Below are positions 33,546-41,537 of a stretch of DNA of 52,009 nucleotides, piece after piece. This DNA comes from a virus. The stretch covers positions 1 through 52,009 of the IMG/VR virus record IMGVR_UViG_3300005613_000086. One strand, written 5' to 3'. A program made the translations under genes and the position numbers. The number at the start of each line of letters is the position of its first letter. Position 1 is the stretch's first letter. The notes beneath the pieces are model-generated. The model made no database searches. It worked only from the letters and a program-made list of their open reading frames with translations, and was not told where the DNA came from.

Positions 33546-35786
33546 ATGAGTTACATTAATAAACAAGATACTACCTTAGTAAGAGTTAAACTAACTGATA
33601 TTGGTAGAGAACAATTAGCAAAAGGACAATTAACCTTTACTAATTATATGATTGGAGATTCAGAAGTCGACTATAATTATGTTAAAGGATGGAGTGAATT
33701 TGTACCCAATGAAGGTGCAGCGACAGGACAATTTTGGTTTCCTGAAGCGGATGGTAATATAGATAAAAATATATTTTCAAAAGTACTAAGACCAAAAGAC
33801 GACAACCCATTTTTTTCTTCATTCCTTTTAAACCAAAGTAACCAATTCATATTTCCTCTAAACCAACAAAGTAATATACAATTAATAAAAGGTATAGTTA
33901 CTAATGAGGCAGATGATAGAGGATTCTTTTCTGGATCCACAGTAGACACAGGATTGATACCACAAACAGGAACAGATTTCATTAAAGAAACTGGTACAAT
34001 AGATTTAGTTAATTTTGATGGAGTTATAGATGTTACTACTTTCACACAAGGTGTGTTATCTGGTATTACGTTAACTAACACAGAAGTTAATGATTATATT
34101 ATATTTAGATTTACAAACCCAACATTAGGTAGTCAAACTGGATCAACAATGACTGCGGCGACAATAAATACTACATATAATATTACATCTATTAGTGGTT
34201 CTACAATTAAAGTAGATAGAGTTTTACCAACATTAAACGCATATTCAGGAACAATTATTACATATTATACTTTACCTGGTGGTGATAACCCTACAGATGA
34301 TTACTATGGGACTAATTCATTGGCTGCGTATTGGAATACTGGTACATTATCATTTGATAGTAGTTGTGATATATGTAATGAAAATATCCCAGTGTGGAAT
34401 ATGAATAATGTGTGGACAGAAAACCCCGCGGGACTTTACAAAGATTCTCCCGTTAATTATCACGAACATAATTTATTCGGTTCAGAACAATTCACAGGTT
34501 CTAAACAATATTTAGGTTATAATGAAAATTTAGTTTGTAACACAAATGATGCGACATCAATATGTGGTACCGATCAACCTATAAGTTATATTGATCCTTA
34601 TAAGAAATCAATATCTATCTTACATTATTCTAATAGTTGTATATCTAATTTCTACGGAGAACAATTTTATATCGATGAGGAAACAGGTAAATTATTGAAT
34701 TTAGATATTCCTGTTATGTGGCACAGAAGAAATGATGTTGGTACTGCGAGTGGTACTACATTAGGTATGAGATTTACTTCAGATACAATTAAGAAAACAT
34801 TGTCATCTAATAATGATGTTGAGTATTATGATTTAATTGAATATAGTGGTATGTCGGTAACTCCGACAATGCCATTAGTAGTTGGTAAAATATTCCCACA
34901 ATTAAAAATTGTTGTTATTGATAATGAGGAGTTAGTTGCTGCGATGTCATATAAATCGAATAGAAACTATACACTACCTGACTTATCTGCAGAATTAGTT
35001 ACATCAGTTAATGGTAATTGTACTGGAGTGTTAAAGGCGGGTGAAACATTGTTTATGACTTATTGGTTAGAAAATGTTGGTACAGGATCGACAGGTACGA
35101 CAACAGTGACTACACCTACACTACCTTGTCAGAGACATACTGTTATCGACAACAAAACAAGTTCTGATAAAGATGTTCAGTTTAGAATTAGTAACGTAGA
35201 TCATTTACCATATATGAGAAAAAGGGAAGATTCTGGATATGATGGTTATGGTTTCTTTGCGGATTCATTTAAAGTTCTAGCACAAGTAATAAATAGAGAT
35301 ACACAAAATAGACCTTCTCCATCGGGATGGAAGGTTGTTGACTTTACATCTACAAACATCACAGGAAATAGTGGTGAAACAATTAACCCACTATTACTAC
35401 AGAACCAAAATCCAAACACAACAGGATTTATTTTAACAGGTTCTTTATATACTGGTGGTACACAATTTAATTTAGGTGAAGAATTAGATATGTCAACCGC
35501 ACAATATTATGGTAAGATGACTTTTGGAGATGAAAGATTATTCTATGGTAATTTAAGAACACATATCGCGGCGACAATATATAAATCACTATTTAATATT
35601 AACATAGATGGTGCAACAATTGCATCTAGTAGTAATACTACATATGACTTTGGTTTAGATAGATATGTTAGTGAGATAGGTGTGTTAGATAATAACAATA
35701 ATTTAGTATTGGTTGGTAAGTTGTCTAGACCTATTAGATTGGCAGATTCTACTACCGCATCAATAGAATTAACAATAGACTTTTAA
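33546..35786 (+). CDS. tail-fibre-like protein, 746 aa, paralogue of the next gene
   Basis: The N-terminus (VRVKLTDIGREQLAKGQLTF-TNYMIGDSEVDYN) resembles the phage tail-collar fibre N-terminal domain, which attaches fibres to the baseplate. The C-terminus (YVSEIGVLDNNNNLVLVGKL) matches the corresponding end of the following gene, so the two are paralogues that differ by an inserted, Thr/Asn-rich middle region of about 300 residues. Fibre proteins of this type recognise host surface structures. The gene has its own candidate promoter, and an SD-like AGAGGAA lies just before the ATG, unusual in this window. Confidence 0.8.
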   Translation: MSYINKQDTTLVRVKLTDIGREQLAKGQLTFTNYMIGDSEVDYNYVKGWSEFVPNEGAATGQFWFPEADGNIDKNIFSKVLRPKDDNPFFSSFLLNQSNQFIFPLNQQSNIQLIKGIVTNEADDRGFFSGSTVDTGLIPQTGTDFIKETGTIDLVNFDGVIDVTTFTQGVLSGITLTNTEVNDYIIFRFTNPTLGSQTGSTMTAATINTTYNITSISGSTIKVDRVLPTLNAYSGTIITYYTLPGGDNPTDDYYGTNSLAAYWNTGTLSFDSSCDICNENIPVWNMNNVWTENPAGLYKDSPVNYHEHNLFGSEQFTGSKQYLGYNENLVCNTNDATSICGTDQPISYIDPYKKSISILHYSNSCISNFYGEQFYIDEETGKLLNLDIPVMWHRRNDVGTASGTTLGMRFTSDTIKKTLSSNNDVEYYDLIEYSGMSVTPTMPLVVGKIFPQLKIVVIDNEELVAAMSYKSNRNYTLPDLSAELVTSVNGNCTGVLKAGETLFMTYWLENVGTGSTGTTTVTTPTLPCQRHTVIDNKTSSDKDVQFRISNVDHLPYMRKREDSGYDGYGFFADSFKVLAQVINRDTQNRPSPSGWKVVDFTSTNITGNSGETINPLLLQNQNPNTTGFILTGSLYTGGTQFNLGEELDMSTAQYYGKMTFGDERLFYGNLRTHIAATIYKSLFNINIDGATIASSSNTTYDFGLDRYVSEIGVLDNNNNLVLVGKLSRPIRLADSTTASIELTIDF

Positions 35787-35796
35787 ATAATAAAAA

Positions 35797-37092
35797 ATGG
35801 GATTTATAGATAGTGCAACTACGGTAACAATCAGAGCGAGATTAACTAATCTTGGTAGAGAGAAGATATTGACAAATAACAATACTATCTTCACTCATTT
35901 TATTTTGGGTGACTCTGATGCAAATTATAACACAAGTGAAAAACTAACAACTGGAAAGATACCTACAAATAGTGGTAATTTAGGTGTGAATAGTACAACT
36001 AATGATAACATATTTGAAAATGTGGGTATTGGTAGTAAATTATTTGTGACTGTTGCACCTACTACTAAAAAATTAGTGGAGAAAAATTCTAATAAAATTA
36101 ATATGGAAATCGCAAAAGTAGGTGTAAACACAGTTAGTGGTAGTTCCCTTACTTATGTACAATTAGATAGGGCAGACACTAGTAGTGTTAACACTAACTA
36201 TTTTAAAAGTTTATCTTTACCGATAAAAAAAGCAGATGTTAATGTATTTACAGGTACTACGTCACAAAACGGTGGTTGGTCAGATACACCATTTAGCGGT
36301 TTAGGTGTGAGTAATGTACTTATGGGTGTAATCGATAACGACAAATATGGTGAGATTATAGATGGTAAGTCAGTTAAATTAGAGATACCTGTTTATACTG
36401 GTTACACAACAGGAGGTACACCTACTGGATTAACTTCATATACATTATATTCTACATATCCTAAAACTACAATACCTAAAACTGATTTAGATTCAGATTA
36501 TATTGATAGAAGTAGTTACCCACAAACATTATTTAGAAGAAAAATTAATGTATCTTATTTAGTTTCTGATGATATACAAAAACCTAACAATGATTCTTCT
36601 AAGAGTTGGTCAACTGGGTATGATTCATTTAAACCATTTAGTTTAAACAATAAAGAATTAATAAATGTACAAACTATTTCATCTACAGGTATAAATGCAG
36701 ACAAAATTGCGGGTGTGGTTTATTTAGATAAAGGTATTTTTGCAATTACAGATCAAACCATTGTTAATAATGTTGCAACTAATTTTAGCGGTGATCCTGA
36801 AACTACAACAGTAAATAATTCATTAGGACTTTACTATTATACTGGTGGTAGTTATAATTGTGTTGTAGATAGTGTACAAAAAGATTTAGTTCAGAACATT
36901 GTATGTATTGCGGCGAGAGGTGAGTTTTACAATTCACAAAATGAAACTCTAACTGTTACTGACGATGTTAGAATTAGTGAAGTGGCTATTACAGATGTGG
37001 CTGGTAATGTTTTAGCGATTGGTAAAACAGACAGACACATAGTTAAAAAGAAGAACGATTTTGTAGTCTTTGACGTACAAATTGTTATATAA
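35797..37092 (+). CDS. tail-fibre-like protein, 431 aa, paralogue of the previous gene
   Basis: The N-terminus (IRARLTNLGREKILTNNNTI-FTHFILGDSDANYN) aligns with that of the 746-aa protein (LT-GRE, GDS, YN in the same places). The C-terminus (VRISEVAITDVAGNVLAIGK) aligns with its end. It is therefore a shorter paralogue from a tandem duplication, probably another fibre or fibre-base protein. It begins 10 bases after its neighbour, so the two are co-transcribed. The middle region differs and is Thr/Ser/Asn-rich. It is the last structural gene before the second nucleic-acid block. Confidence 0.8.
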   Translation: MGFIDSATTVTIRARLTNLGREKILTNNNTIFTHFILGDSDANYNTSEKLTTGKIPTNSGNLGVNSTTNDNIFENVGIGSKLFVTVAPTTKKLVEKNSNKINMEIAKVGVNTVSGSSLTYVQLDRADTSSVNTNYFKSLSLPIKKADVNVFTGTTSQNGGWSDTPFSGLGVSNVLMGVIDNDKYGEIIDGKSVKLEIPVYTGYTTGGTPTGLTSYTLYSTYPKTTIPKTDLDSDYIDRSSYPQTLFRRKINVSYLVSDDIQKPNNDSSKSWSTGYDSFKPFSLNNKELINVQTISSTGINADKIAGVVYLDKGIFAITDQTIVNNVATNFSGDPETTTVNNSLGLYYYTGGSYNCVVDSVQKDLVQNIVCIAARGEFYNSQNETLTVTDDVRISEVAITDVAGNVLAIGKTDRHIVKKKNDFVVFDVQIVI

Positions 37093-37112
37093 TAGTAAGA
37101 AAAAAGTTTTTT

Positions 37113-37745
37113 ATGAGTAGAATATTGGGATTAGATGTCTCAACCAAAACAATAGGTATATCGTTATTCGAAGACAATGGTGATAGTGGTAAACTACAGA
37201 TGTTAACACACATCACCCCAAAGGTAAAACCAAGACCACAAGATAACATTGAATTGTTAATTAAAAAGGTACAAATATTTCAGTTTGAGTTTTTAGAGAA
37301 GTATGGTGATATTGATATCAGTAGAGTTATTATTGAGGAACCATTGGTGAGATCCAATAATGTAAACACTGTGGCGACATTATTAAGATTTAATGGTATG
37401 ATTTGTAGGTCAGTGTATGAGGTATTAAACATCATCCCAGAATTCATTTCATCTTATGACGCTAGAAAGTACGCATTTCCTGAATTAATGGAAATAAGAA
37501 AGTTCAATAAAAAAGGTGAACCATATAGTGAAAAGGAAATAGAAAATAAACAACCTGTTTTATTTGGTGGACATTCTTGGGATGTGGATAAGAAACAAGT
37601 TATATGGGAAAAGGTAAATGAAAGAGAACCACAAGTTGTATGGTTATATAACAAACACCAAAAACTAACTAAAGAAAATTATGATATGACTGACGCATAT
37701 GCGTGTGTTTTAGGTCAGATGAGGAAAGAAGGTAAGTGGGTATAA
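37113..37745 (+). CDS. RuvC-like Holliday junction resolvase/nuclease
   Basis: The 210-aa protein has an RNase H-fold, RuvC-type active site: D8 in ILGLDVSTKTIG, E75/E76 in RVIIEEPL, and D191/D194 in YDMTDAYACVLG near the C-terminus. RuvC-like phage nucleases cut branched DNA before packaging or during recombination; T4 uses the unrelated endonuclease VII, so this is a functional substitute. It is translated from TTTTTTATG right after the fibre genes and is closed by a strong terminator at 37769. An insert at about 115-180 is longer than in bacterial RuvC. Confidence 0.85.
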   Translation: MSRILGLDVSTKTIGISLFEDNGDSGKLQMLTHITPKVKPRPQDNIELLIKKVQIFQFEFLEKYGDIDISRVIIEEPLVRSNNVNTVATLLRFNGMICRSVYEVLNIIPEFISSYDARKYAFPELMEIRKFNKKGEPYSEKEIENKQPVLFGGHSWDVDKKQVIWEKVNEREPQVVWLYNKHQKLTKENYDMTDAYACVLGQMRKEGKWV

Positions 37746-37768
37746 TGTAAATGTTATAGTTAATTGCG

Positions 37769-37801
37769 AATATCGATCTGAAAGGGTCGATATTTTTTTT
37801 T
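37769..37801 (+). terminator. intrinsic terminator after the RuvC-like gene
   Basis: AATATCGA pairs with TCGATATT; the inner TCT/GGG pairs are weaker and close on a GAAA loop. A run of nine T starts at 37793. It ends transcription of the structural block plus the resolvase. Confidence 0.9.
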
Positions 37802-37811
37802 ATCTAAAAAT

Positions 37812-37841
37812 TTGTTTATTTAAAAAACTTGCGTATATTTG
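37812..37841 (+). promoter_or_regulatory. Bacteroidota-type promoter before the primase gene
   Basis: TTG at 37812-37814 (TTTG from 37811) and TATATTTG at 37834-37841, with exactly 19 bases between them. It follows a strong terminator and precedes the primase ATG by 7 bases past the -7 box, so the mRNA should be leaderless or nearly so. Confidence 0.8.
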
Positions 37842-37848
37842 TATTTAA

Positions 37849-38793
37849 ATGTCGGAATTAATAGTTGAAATATTAGAAGGGATATTGGGTGAATCCAAAA
37901 ACCATTATGAAAACAAAGGACAAATATCTTTTGATTGTCCCGTATGTTCTCACGAAATAAAGGGTTTGGATAAGGGTGATGGTAAAGGTAACTTAGAAGT
38001 CAACTATGGATATCATGTATATAAATGTTGGGCGTGTTCAGAAACACACGATACACATGGTACATTATATAAACTAATAAAGTCTTATGGGACTAAAGGT
38101 GACCTAAAAAGATATCGTTTAGTAAACCCTAACATAGAGATAAAAAAGAAAGAAGTAAAAGAGATAAAAGGTTTACCAAAAGATTTTATACCTTTATCTG
38201 AAGAGAATGGTAGTTACGAATATAAAAAAGCATTAGAGTATCTAACCAAAAGGAACATTGGTATGGATATTATTGAAAAATATAATATTGGTTATTGTGA
38301 AAAAGGTGATTATTCACATAGGGTAGTATTCCCATCTTATGATATTCATAACGATATTAATTATTTCTTAGGTAGAAGTTATGAAAAGTACACTAAACTA
38401 AAATATAAGAATCCAGAGATACCTAAAACAGAAATCATTTTCAATGAAGGTAAGATTAATTGGGATTCTAATATCTATATTGTTGAAGGTGTTTTTGACC
38501 ATATAGTAGTACCTAATAGTATACCTATGTTGGGTAAAGTTATTAGTGATGACTTATTTTCTAAGTTAGTTAAAAACGCTGAGTGTAAAGTTATAATACT
38601 TTTAGATTCTGACGCTTATTCAGATGCACTTAAGTTGTATAAAAAACTAAACTCTACTAAATTACATAATAGGGTTTATATAATTAAATTACCTAAAGGA
38701 TATGATATTTCAGATGTCAATCAAAAGTTAGGTAGTAAAGGAGTGTTAAGTGTTTTGTCTTCCGCCAAAAAGATTAAAGAAAGTTTAATTTAA
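37849..38793 (+). CDS. gp61: TOPRIM DNA primase
   Basis: The 314-aa protein makes RNA primers for lagging-strand synthesis. An N-terminal zinc ribbon (C30-x2-C33 in FDCPVCSHE and C60-x2-C63 in YKCWACSE) is followed by a catalytic TOPRIM domain with E213 (IYIVEGVFD) and D253-x-D255 (ILLDSDAYSD). The size is close to that of T4 gp61 (342 aa), and the expected helicase partner is at 6436. It is transcribed from a very good Bacteroidota promoter and is probably expressed early or in the middle period. Two small genes follow, with 5-base spacing and a 4-base overlap. Confidence 0.9.
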   Translation: MSELIVEILEGILGESKNHYENKGQISFDCPVCSHEIKGLDKGDGKGNLEVNYGYHVYKCWACSETHDTHGTLYKLIKSYGTKGDLKRYRLVNPNIEIKKKEVKEIKGLPKDFIPLSEENGSYEYKKALEYLTKRNIGMDIIEKYNIGYCEKGDYSHRVVFPSYDIHNDINYFLGRSYEKYTKLKYKNPEIPKTEIIFNEGKINWDSNIYIVEGVFDHIVVPNSIPMLGKVISDDLFSKLVKNAECKVIILLDSDAYSDALKLYKKLNSTKLHNRVYIIKLPKGYDISDVNQKLGSKGVLSVLSSAKKIKESLI

Positions 38794-38798
38794 TATAT

Positions 38799-39062
38799 AT
38801 GTACAGTCAAAGAACGATAAAAAACAAAATGTTAGTTGGTTTAAGAAAAGTAGGATTTATAAAAAAACAAACTACTATAAAACCTATGAAGTGTAGGACT
38901 ATTACTAACTATACTCCATATGAGTCAGATATAGTCGCTCAACAACATGTTTACATCCAAAACAAGTTAAGTGTTAAGAAAAACTGTAAGTTTGATGTTG
39001 AGACAAGAACTTGTGTTTGTGGTAGTGATTTAGATGGTTTTTTAAATAATAAATGTAAATGA
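38799..39062 (+). CDS. small basic Cys-containing protein, 87 aa
   Basis: A basic N-terminal half (RTIKNKMLVGLRKVGFIKKQ) is followed by a C-terminal part with Cys at C31, C67, C76, C78 and C86 (TCVCG and NNKCK), possibly a small metal-binding unit. It starts 5 bases after the primase stop and overlaps the next gene by 4 bases (ATGA), so it belongs to the primase operon. No family is recognised; a DNA- or RNA-binding accessory is possible from its charge. Confidence 0.75.
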   Translation: MYSQRTIKNKMLVGLRKVGFIKKQTTIKPMKCRTITNYTPYESDIVAQQHVYIQNKLSVKKNCKFDVETRTCVCGSDLDGFLNNKCK

Positions 39063-39439
39063 AAGTATTTTTAGATGATGTAAGAGTTCCATATGATGTT
39101 TTTAGGTTAAATATAAATCCATTGTATGAAAAAAACGAAGATTGGGTAATAGTTAGAAATTATTATGAGTTTATAAATTATATTACTAAGTTTGGATTAC
39201 CTGAATTTGTATCTTACGATCATGACTTATCTTTCGATCATTATTTAGAAGAAAACCAAAATGACATAGATTATGAAAACTTAGAAGAAAAAACGGGATA
39301 CGATGCGTGTAAATGGTTATGTGAATATTGTTTAGAAAACAATTTACCTATACCTAATTATTATGTCCATTCCGCAAATCCTGTTGGGAAGAAAAATATA
39401 GAGTGTTACTTGGAAAATTTTAAAAAATACAATATATAA
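39059..39439 (+). CDS. cyclic-phosphate-processing receiver (cREC) domain protein
   Basis: The 126-aa protein matches the family named cyclic-phosphate processing receiver domain: LDDVRVPYD at 5-13, W29 with VR, the DHDLSFDHY segment near 55-63, TGYDACKWL near 78-86, and VHSANPVGKKNI near 103-114. The domain is a degenerate receiver proposed to act in processing cyclic nucleotide or RNA 2',3'-cyclic phosphate ends, although its activity is not firmly known. In a phage it could help repair RNA ends or counter host nucleotide-signal defences. It is coupled to the upstream gene by ATGA and is the last gene of the primase operon before two minus-strand genes. Confidence 0.82.
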   Translation: MKVFLDDVRVPYDVFRLNINPLYEKNEDWVIVRNYYEFINYITKFGLPEFVSYDHDLSFDHYLEENQNDIDYENLEEKTGYDACKWLCEYCLENNLPIPNYYVHSANPVGKKNIECYLENFKKYNI

Positions 39440-39456
39440 AAAAGTATTTCGGTTGC

Positions 39457-40083
39457 CTATTTAGATAGGTCTCTGACGAAAGCTCGGATTTTAACCTTAT
39501 CCCAATTTTTTAAATCCCCACCGTTATCACCTAATAGTAATATGGACATAGTACGATGCCAACCTTCAATCAATTCATATTTACCATTAGGTTTTTTCTC
39601 CACAATGACAGGCTCGTTCATACCAGTAGATTTGGCGAGCCTTCTTTGTGTTTGTGTTCTTTCTTCGTCATCAGGTACTTGATATGCATCTATATTACCG
39701 AAGTCTCTTTCTAAGAACGCATTTACTGTCCTATCATCGAAGTCTTCTGGATTTACATTTAAAATTTCTAATTTCCAAGGACCTTTTAAAAATTCACCCC
39801 AATAACCTCTTGTCACCAACAATGGATCCCCATAATATTCTTTTTCTATAGTTTCAAATCCATCAACAATATTATTGTAGAAAAAATCTTTAAGAACGTA
39901 TTCGGGTGTCATAGGGAAAGCCTTTCTTAACCTTTCATACATTTTCTTACCTAAGTTATGATCTTTGTAAATAGGGACATCTTCTACAATACCCATTTCA
40001 TATTCATCACTATTAGGAGAGGCGTTAGATACTCTCCAATACTCTAAGTCTTCTTTTAATATTTTCCTAATTAAATTTTTCAT
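39457..40083 (-). CDS. ParB/Srx-like domain protein, 208 aa
   Basis: Near residues 156-182 the protein reads NEPVIVEKKPNGKYELIEGW followed by HRTMSIL, the core of a ParB/sulfiredoxin-like fold (compare the GxRR/H-type box of ParB nucleases and CTPases). The N-terminus (KNLIRKILKEDLEYW) carries the I-L-x-E pattern shared with several other proteins here. The start overlaps the stop of the 151-aa gene by 4 bases (ATGA), so the two minus-strand genes form one operon. The domain could be a nuclease, a ParB-like clamp or an ADP-ribosyl-type modifier; the sequence does not decide. Confidence 0.8.
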   Translation of the reverse strand: MKNLIRKILKEDLEYWRVSNASPNSDEYEMGIVEDVPIYKDHNLGKKMYERLRKAFPMTPEYVLKDFFYNNIVDGFETIEKEYYGDPLLVTRGYWGEFLKGPWKLEILNVNPEDFDDRTVNAFLERDFGNIDAYQVPDDEERTQTQRRLAKSTGMNEPVIVEKKPNGKYELIEGWHRTMSILLLGDNGGDLKNWDKVKIRAFVRDLSK

Positions 40084-40535
40084 TCTTTTACTTCTATTCT
40101 CGTTTCATAATCCCAAGTGTCAAATATGTCAGTGTCTACATGATCCTCATTTATTATATATTCATCTATCATATATTCTAACATTATTGGTATATATGTT
40201 TTATGTGAATAATATTCATCATATCTTACAGTCGCATAATAAGTGCGAATACCCCTCATCTCTTTCAATTTAGATATATCTATTTGTTCGGGAGATATTG
40301 TCAATATTTTATCCCCCCATTTATTTACATTCTCATAAAAACACGCATAGATAAAATCTACTTCATTTTCGTCTTTATGTCCCATAGTATCTTGAATGTG
40401 TCTGAAAATTGTTTCATATGTTTCATGTTGACTATCTAAATCACTAATACTAAATTTATTATTGCGAATAAATTGTGAATATAATAACTGACAAACTTTT
40501 AAAATATATTTTTTATTAACGTTTAATTTTGACAT
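40080..40535 (-). CDS. hypothetical protein, 151 aa
   Basis: No family is recognised. The protein has a basic N-terminus (SKLNVNKKYILKVCQLLYSQ), a middle part with His and Asp, and an acidic C-terminal tail. It is the first gene of a two-gene minus-strand operon whose promoter should lie in the 51 bases shared with the divergent nuclease gene. The only minus-strand operon in an otherwise plus-strand window suggests an independently regulated accessory pair. Confidence 0.78.
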   Translation of the reverse strand: MSKLNVNKKYILKVCQLLYSQFIRNNKFSISDLDSQHETYETIFRHIQDTMGHKDENEVDFIYACFYENVNKWGDKILTISPEQIDISKLKEMRGIRTYYATVRYDEYYSHKTYIPIMLEYMIDEYIINEDHVDTDIFDTWDYETRIEVKE

Positions 40536-40570
40536 AATTTGTTTTTTTAAATAAAAATGCTTATTATTGT

Positions 40571-40578
40571 TATAAATA
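40571..40578. promoter_or_regulatory. TATAAATA motif in the divergent intergenic region
   Basis: TATAAATA is the exact T4 late-promoter box and lies 8 bases before the plus-strand ATG at 40587. On the minus strand the same site reads TATTTATA, in a stretch (ACAATATTTATA) very like the one before the gp25 gene. The 51-base divergent region holds no good -33/-7 promoter for either gene, so this motif may serve one or both. Confidence 0.4.
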
Positions 40579-40586
40579 TTGTATAA

Positions 40587-41501
40587 ATGGATTTAATTAA
40601 AGAATTATCTAAATTTAATCATATAAAATATTATGATGAACCACATAAATATTACATAGATGGTGTTCAGACAATATCATGTACTGGTTTTATACATAGA
40701 TTTGAAAATGATTTTGAGGATGGTATTTCTAAACCCGATAAGTGGGCAGAAAAACAGGGACATTTCTATGAAGCCAAAAGTATGGCGGATAGATATGCAC
40801 ATAAACAGAATTTTTATCCGATGGAAGGGGATCCTTATGGTAGACCAGATTACTCTAAACCCAAACCATTGAATGAGTGTATTACAGAAGAAGATGTTAA
40901 TCGAGAATGGTTATATAAAAACCATCACGCAACATATGAAGGTTCTACATTACACGATTATATTGAAAATTATCTTAACAATAAGATTAAACCAGAACCT
41001 AAAGAAAGTCCTGAAGGTTTAAAATTTGAGGAGATATCTGAAACATATGAAATTATGAAGGGACATTTTCATAACTTCTATGATGATACTGTCGCAAAAG
41101 GAAAACTAATACCTGTGAAGTCTGAGTTGGTTGTTGGTGATAGGGATCTGATGTTGTGTGGGATGGTTGATCAATTGTTCTGGAATGAGAGACATCAGTG
41201 TTTACAGATTTGGGATTGGAAAACCAATACTAAATTAAGGATGAAGAATGACTTTGGTAATAAGATGAAAGATATCTTATGGATGATGGATGATTGTGAA
41301 TTCAACACCTACTCATTACAGTTGTCTATATATAAAGAAATAATTGAAAGAAACACCAATTTAAAATTGGGCAGTTGTCATTTAGTATGGTTTAATGAAG
41401 AAAATGATAATTATAAAGTAATTAACTGTGAAGATTATAGTCATTACGTTAAGTCTATGTTTGAACTATTATTGAACGAAAGAAGTCAATTAGTAAAATA
41501 A
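40587..41501 (+). CDS. PD-(D/E)XK (RecB-like) nuclease
   Basis: The 304-aa protein carries the RecB-family nuclease motifs: an H-motif (YEGSTLHDYIENYL, H123), E180 in KSELVVGD, D195 in GMVDQLFW, D210-W-K212 in IWDWKTN, and a final QLSIYKE (Q245, Y249). Such enzymes degrade or process DNA ends. It stands before the SbcD/SbcC-like pair, so a role in end processing during recombination or in host DNA degradation fits. The N-terminal 100 residues look like a substrate-recognition insert with a Trp-rich start (EPHKYYIDG). It is separated from the SbcD gene by a new promoter. Confidence 0.85.
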   Translation: MDLIKELSKFNHIKYYDEPHKYYIDGVQTISCTGFIHRFENDFEDGISKPDKWAEKQGHFYEAKSMADRYAHKQNFYPMEGDPYGRPDYSKPKPLNECITEEDVNREWLYKNHHATYEGSTLHDYIENYLNNKIKPEPKESPEGLKFEEISETYEIMKGHFHNFYDDTVAKGKLIPVKSELVVGDRDLMLCGMVDQLFWNERHQCLQIWDWKTNTKLRMKNDFGNKMKDILWMMDDCEFNTYSLQLSIYKEIIERNTNLKLGSCHLVWFNEENDNYKVINCEDYSHYVKSMFELLLNERSQLVK

Positions 41502-41503
41502 AT

Positions 41504-41533
41504 TTGTCTTTTTGAAATAAAATCGTATATTTG
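41504..41533 (+). promoter_or_regulatory. Bacteroidota-type promoter before the gp47/gp46 operon
   Basis: TTG at 41504-41506 (TTTG from 41503) and TATATTTG at 41526-41533, with exactly 19 bases between. The ATG at 41538 is 4 bases past the -7 box, so the transcript should be leaderless. The -33 element starts 2 bases after the nuclease stop codon. Confidence 0.8.
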
Positions 41534-41537
41534 TATT

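Noticed and set aside
36000-36131. Minus-strand and alternate-frame open frames inside the structural genes (for example 11637-12068, 23742-24149, 16251-16475)
   Set aside because: These lie entirely within well-supported plus-strand genes, have no promoters or family features, and are expected by chance in AT-rich DNA with long genes.
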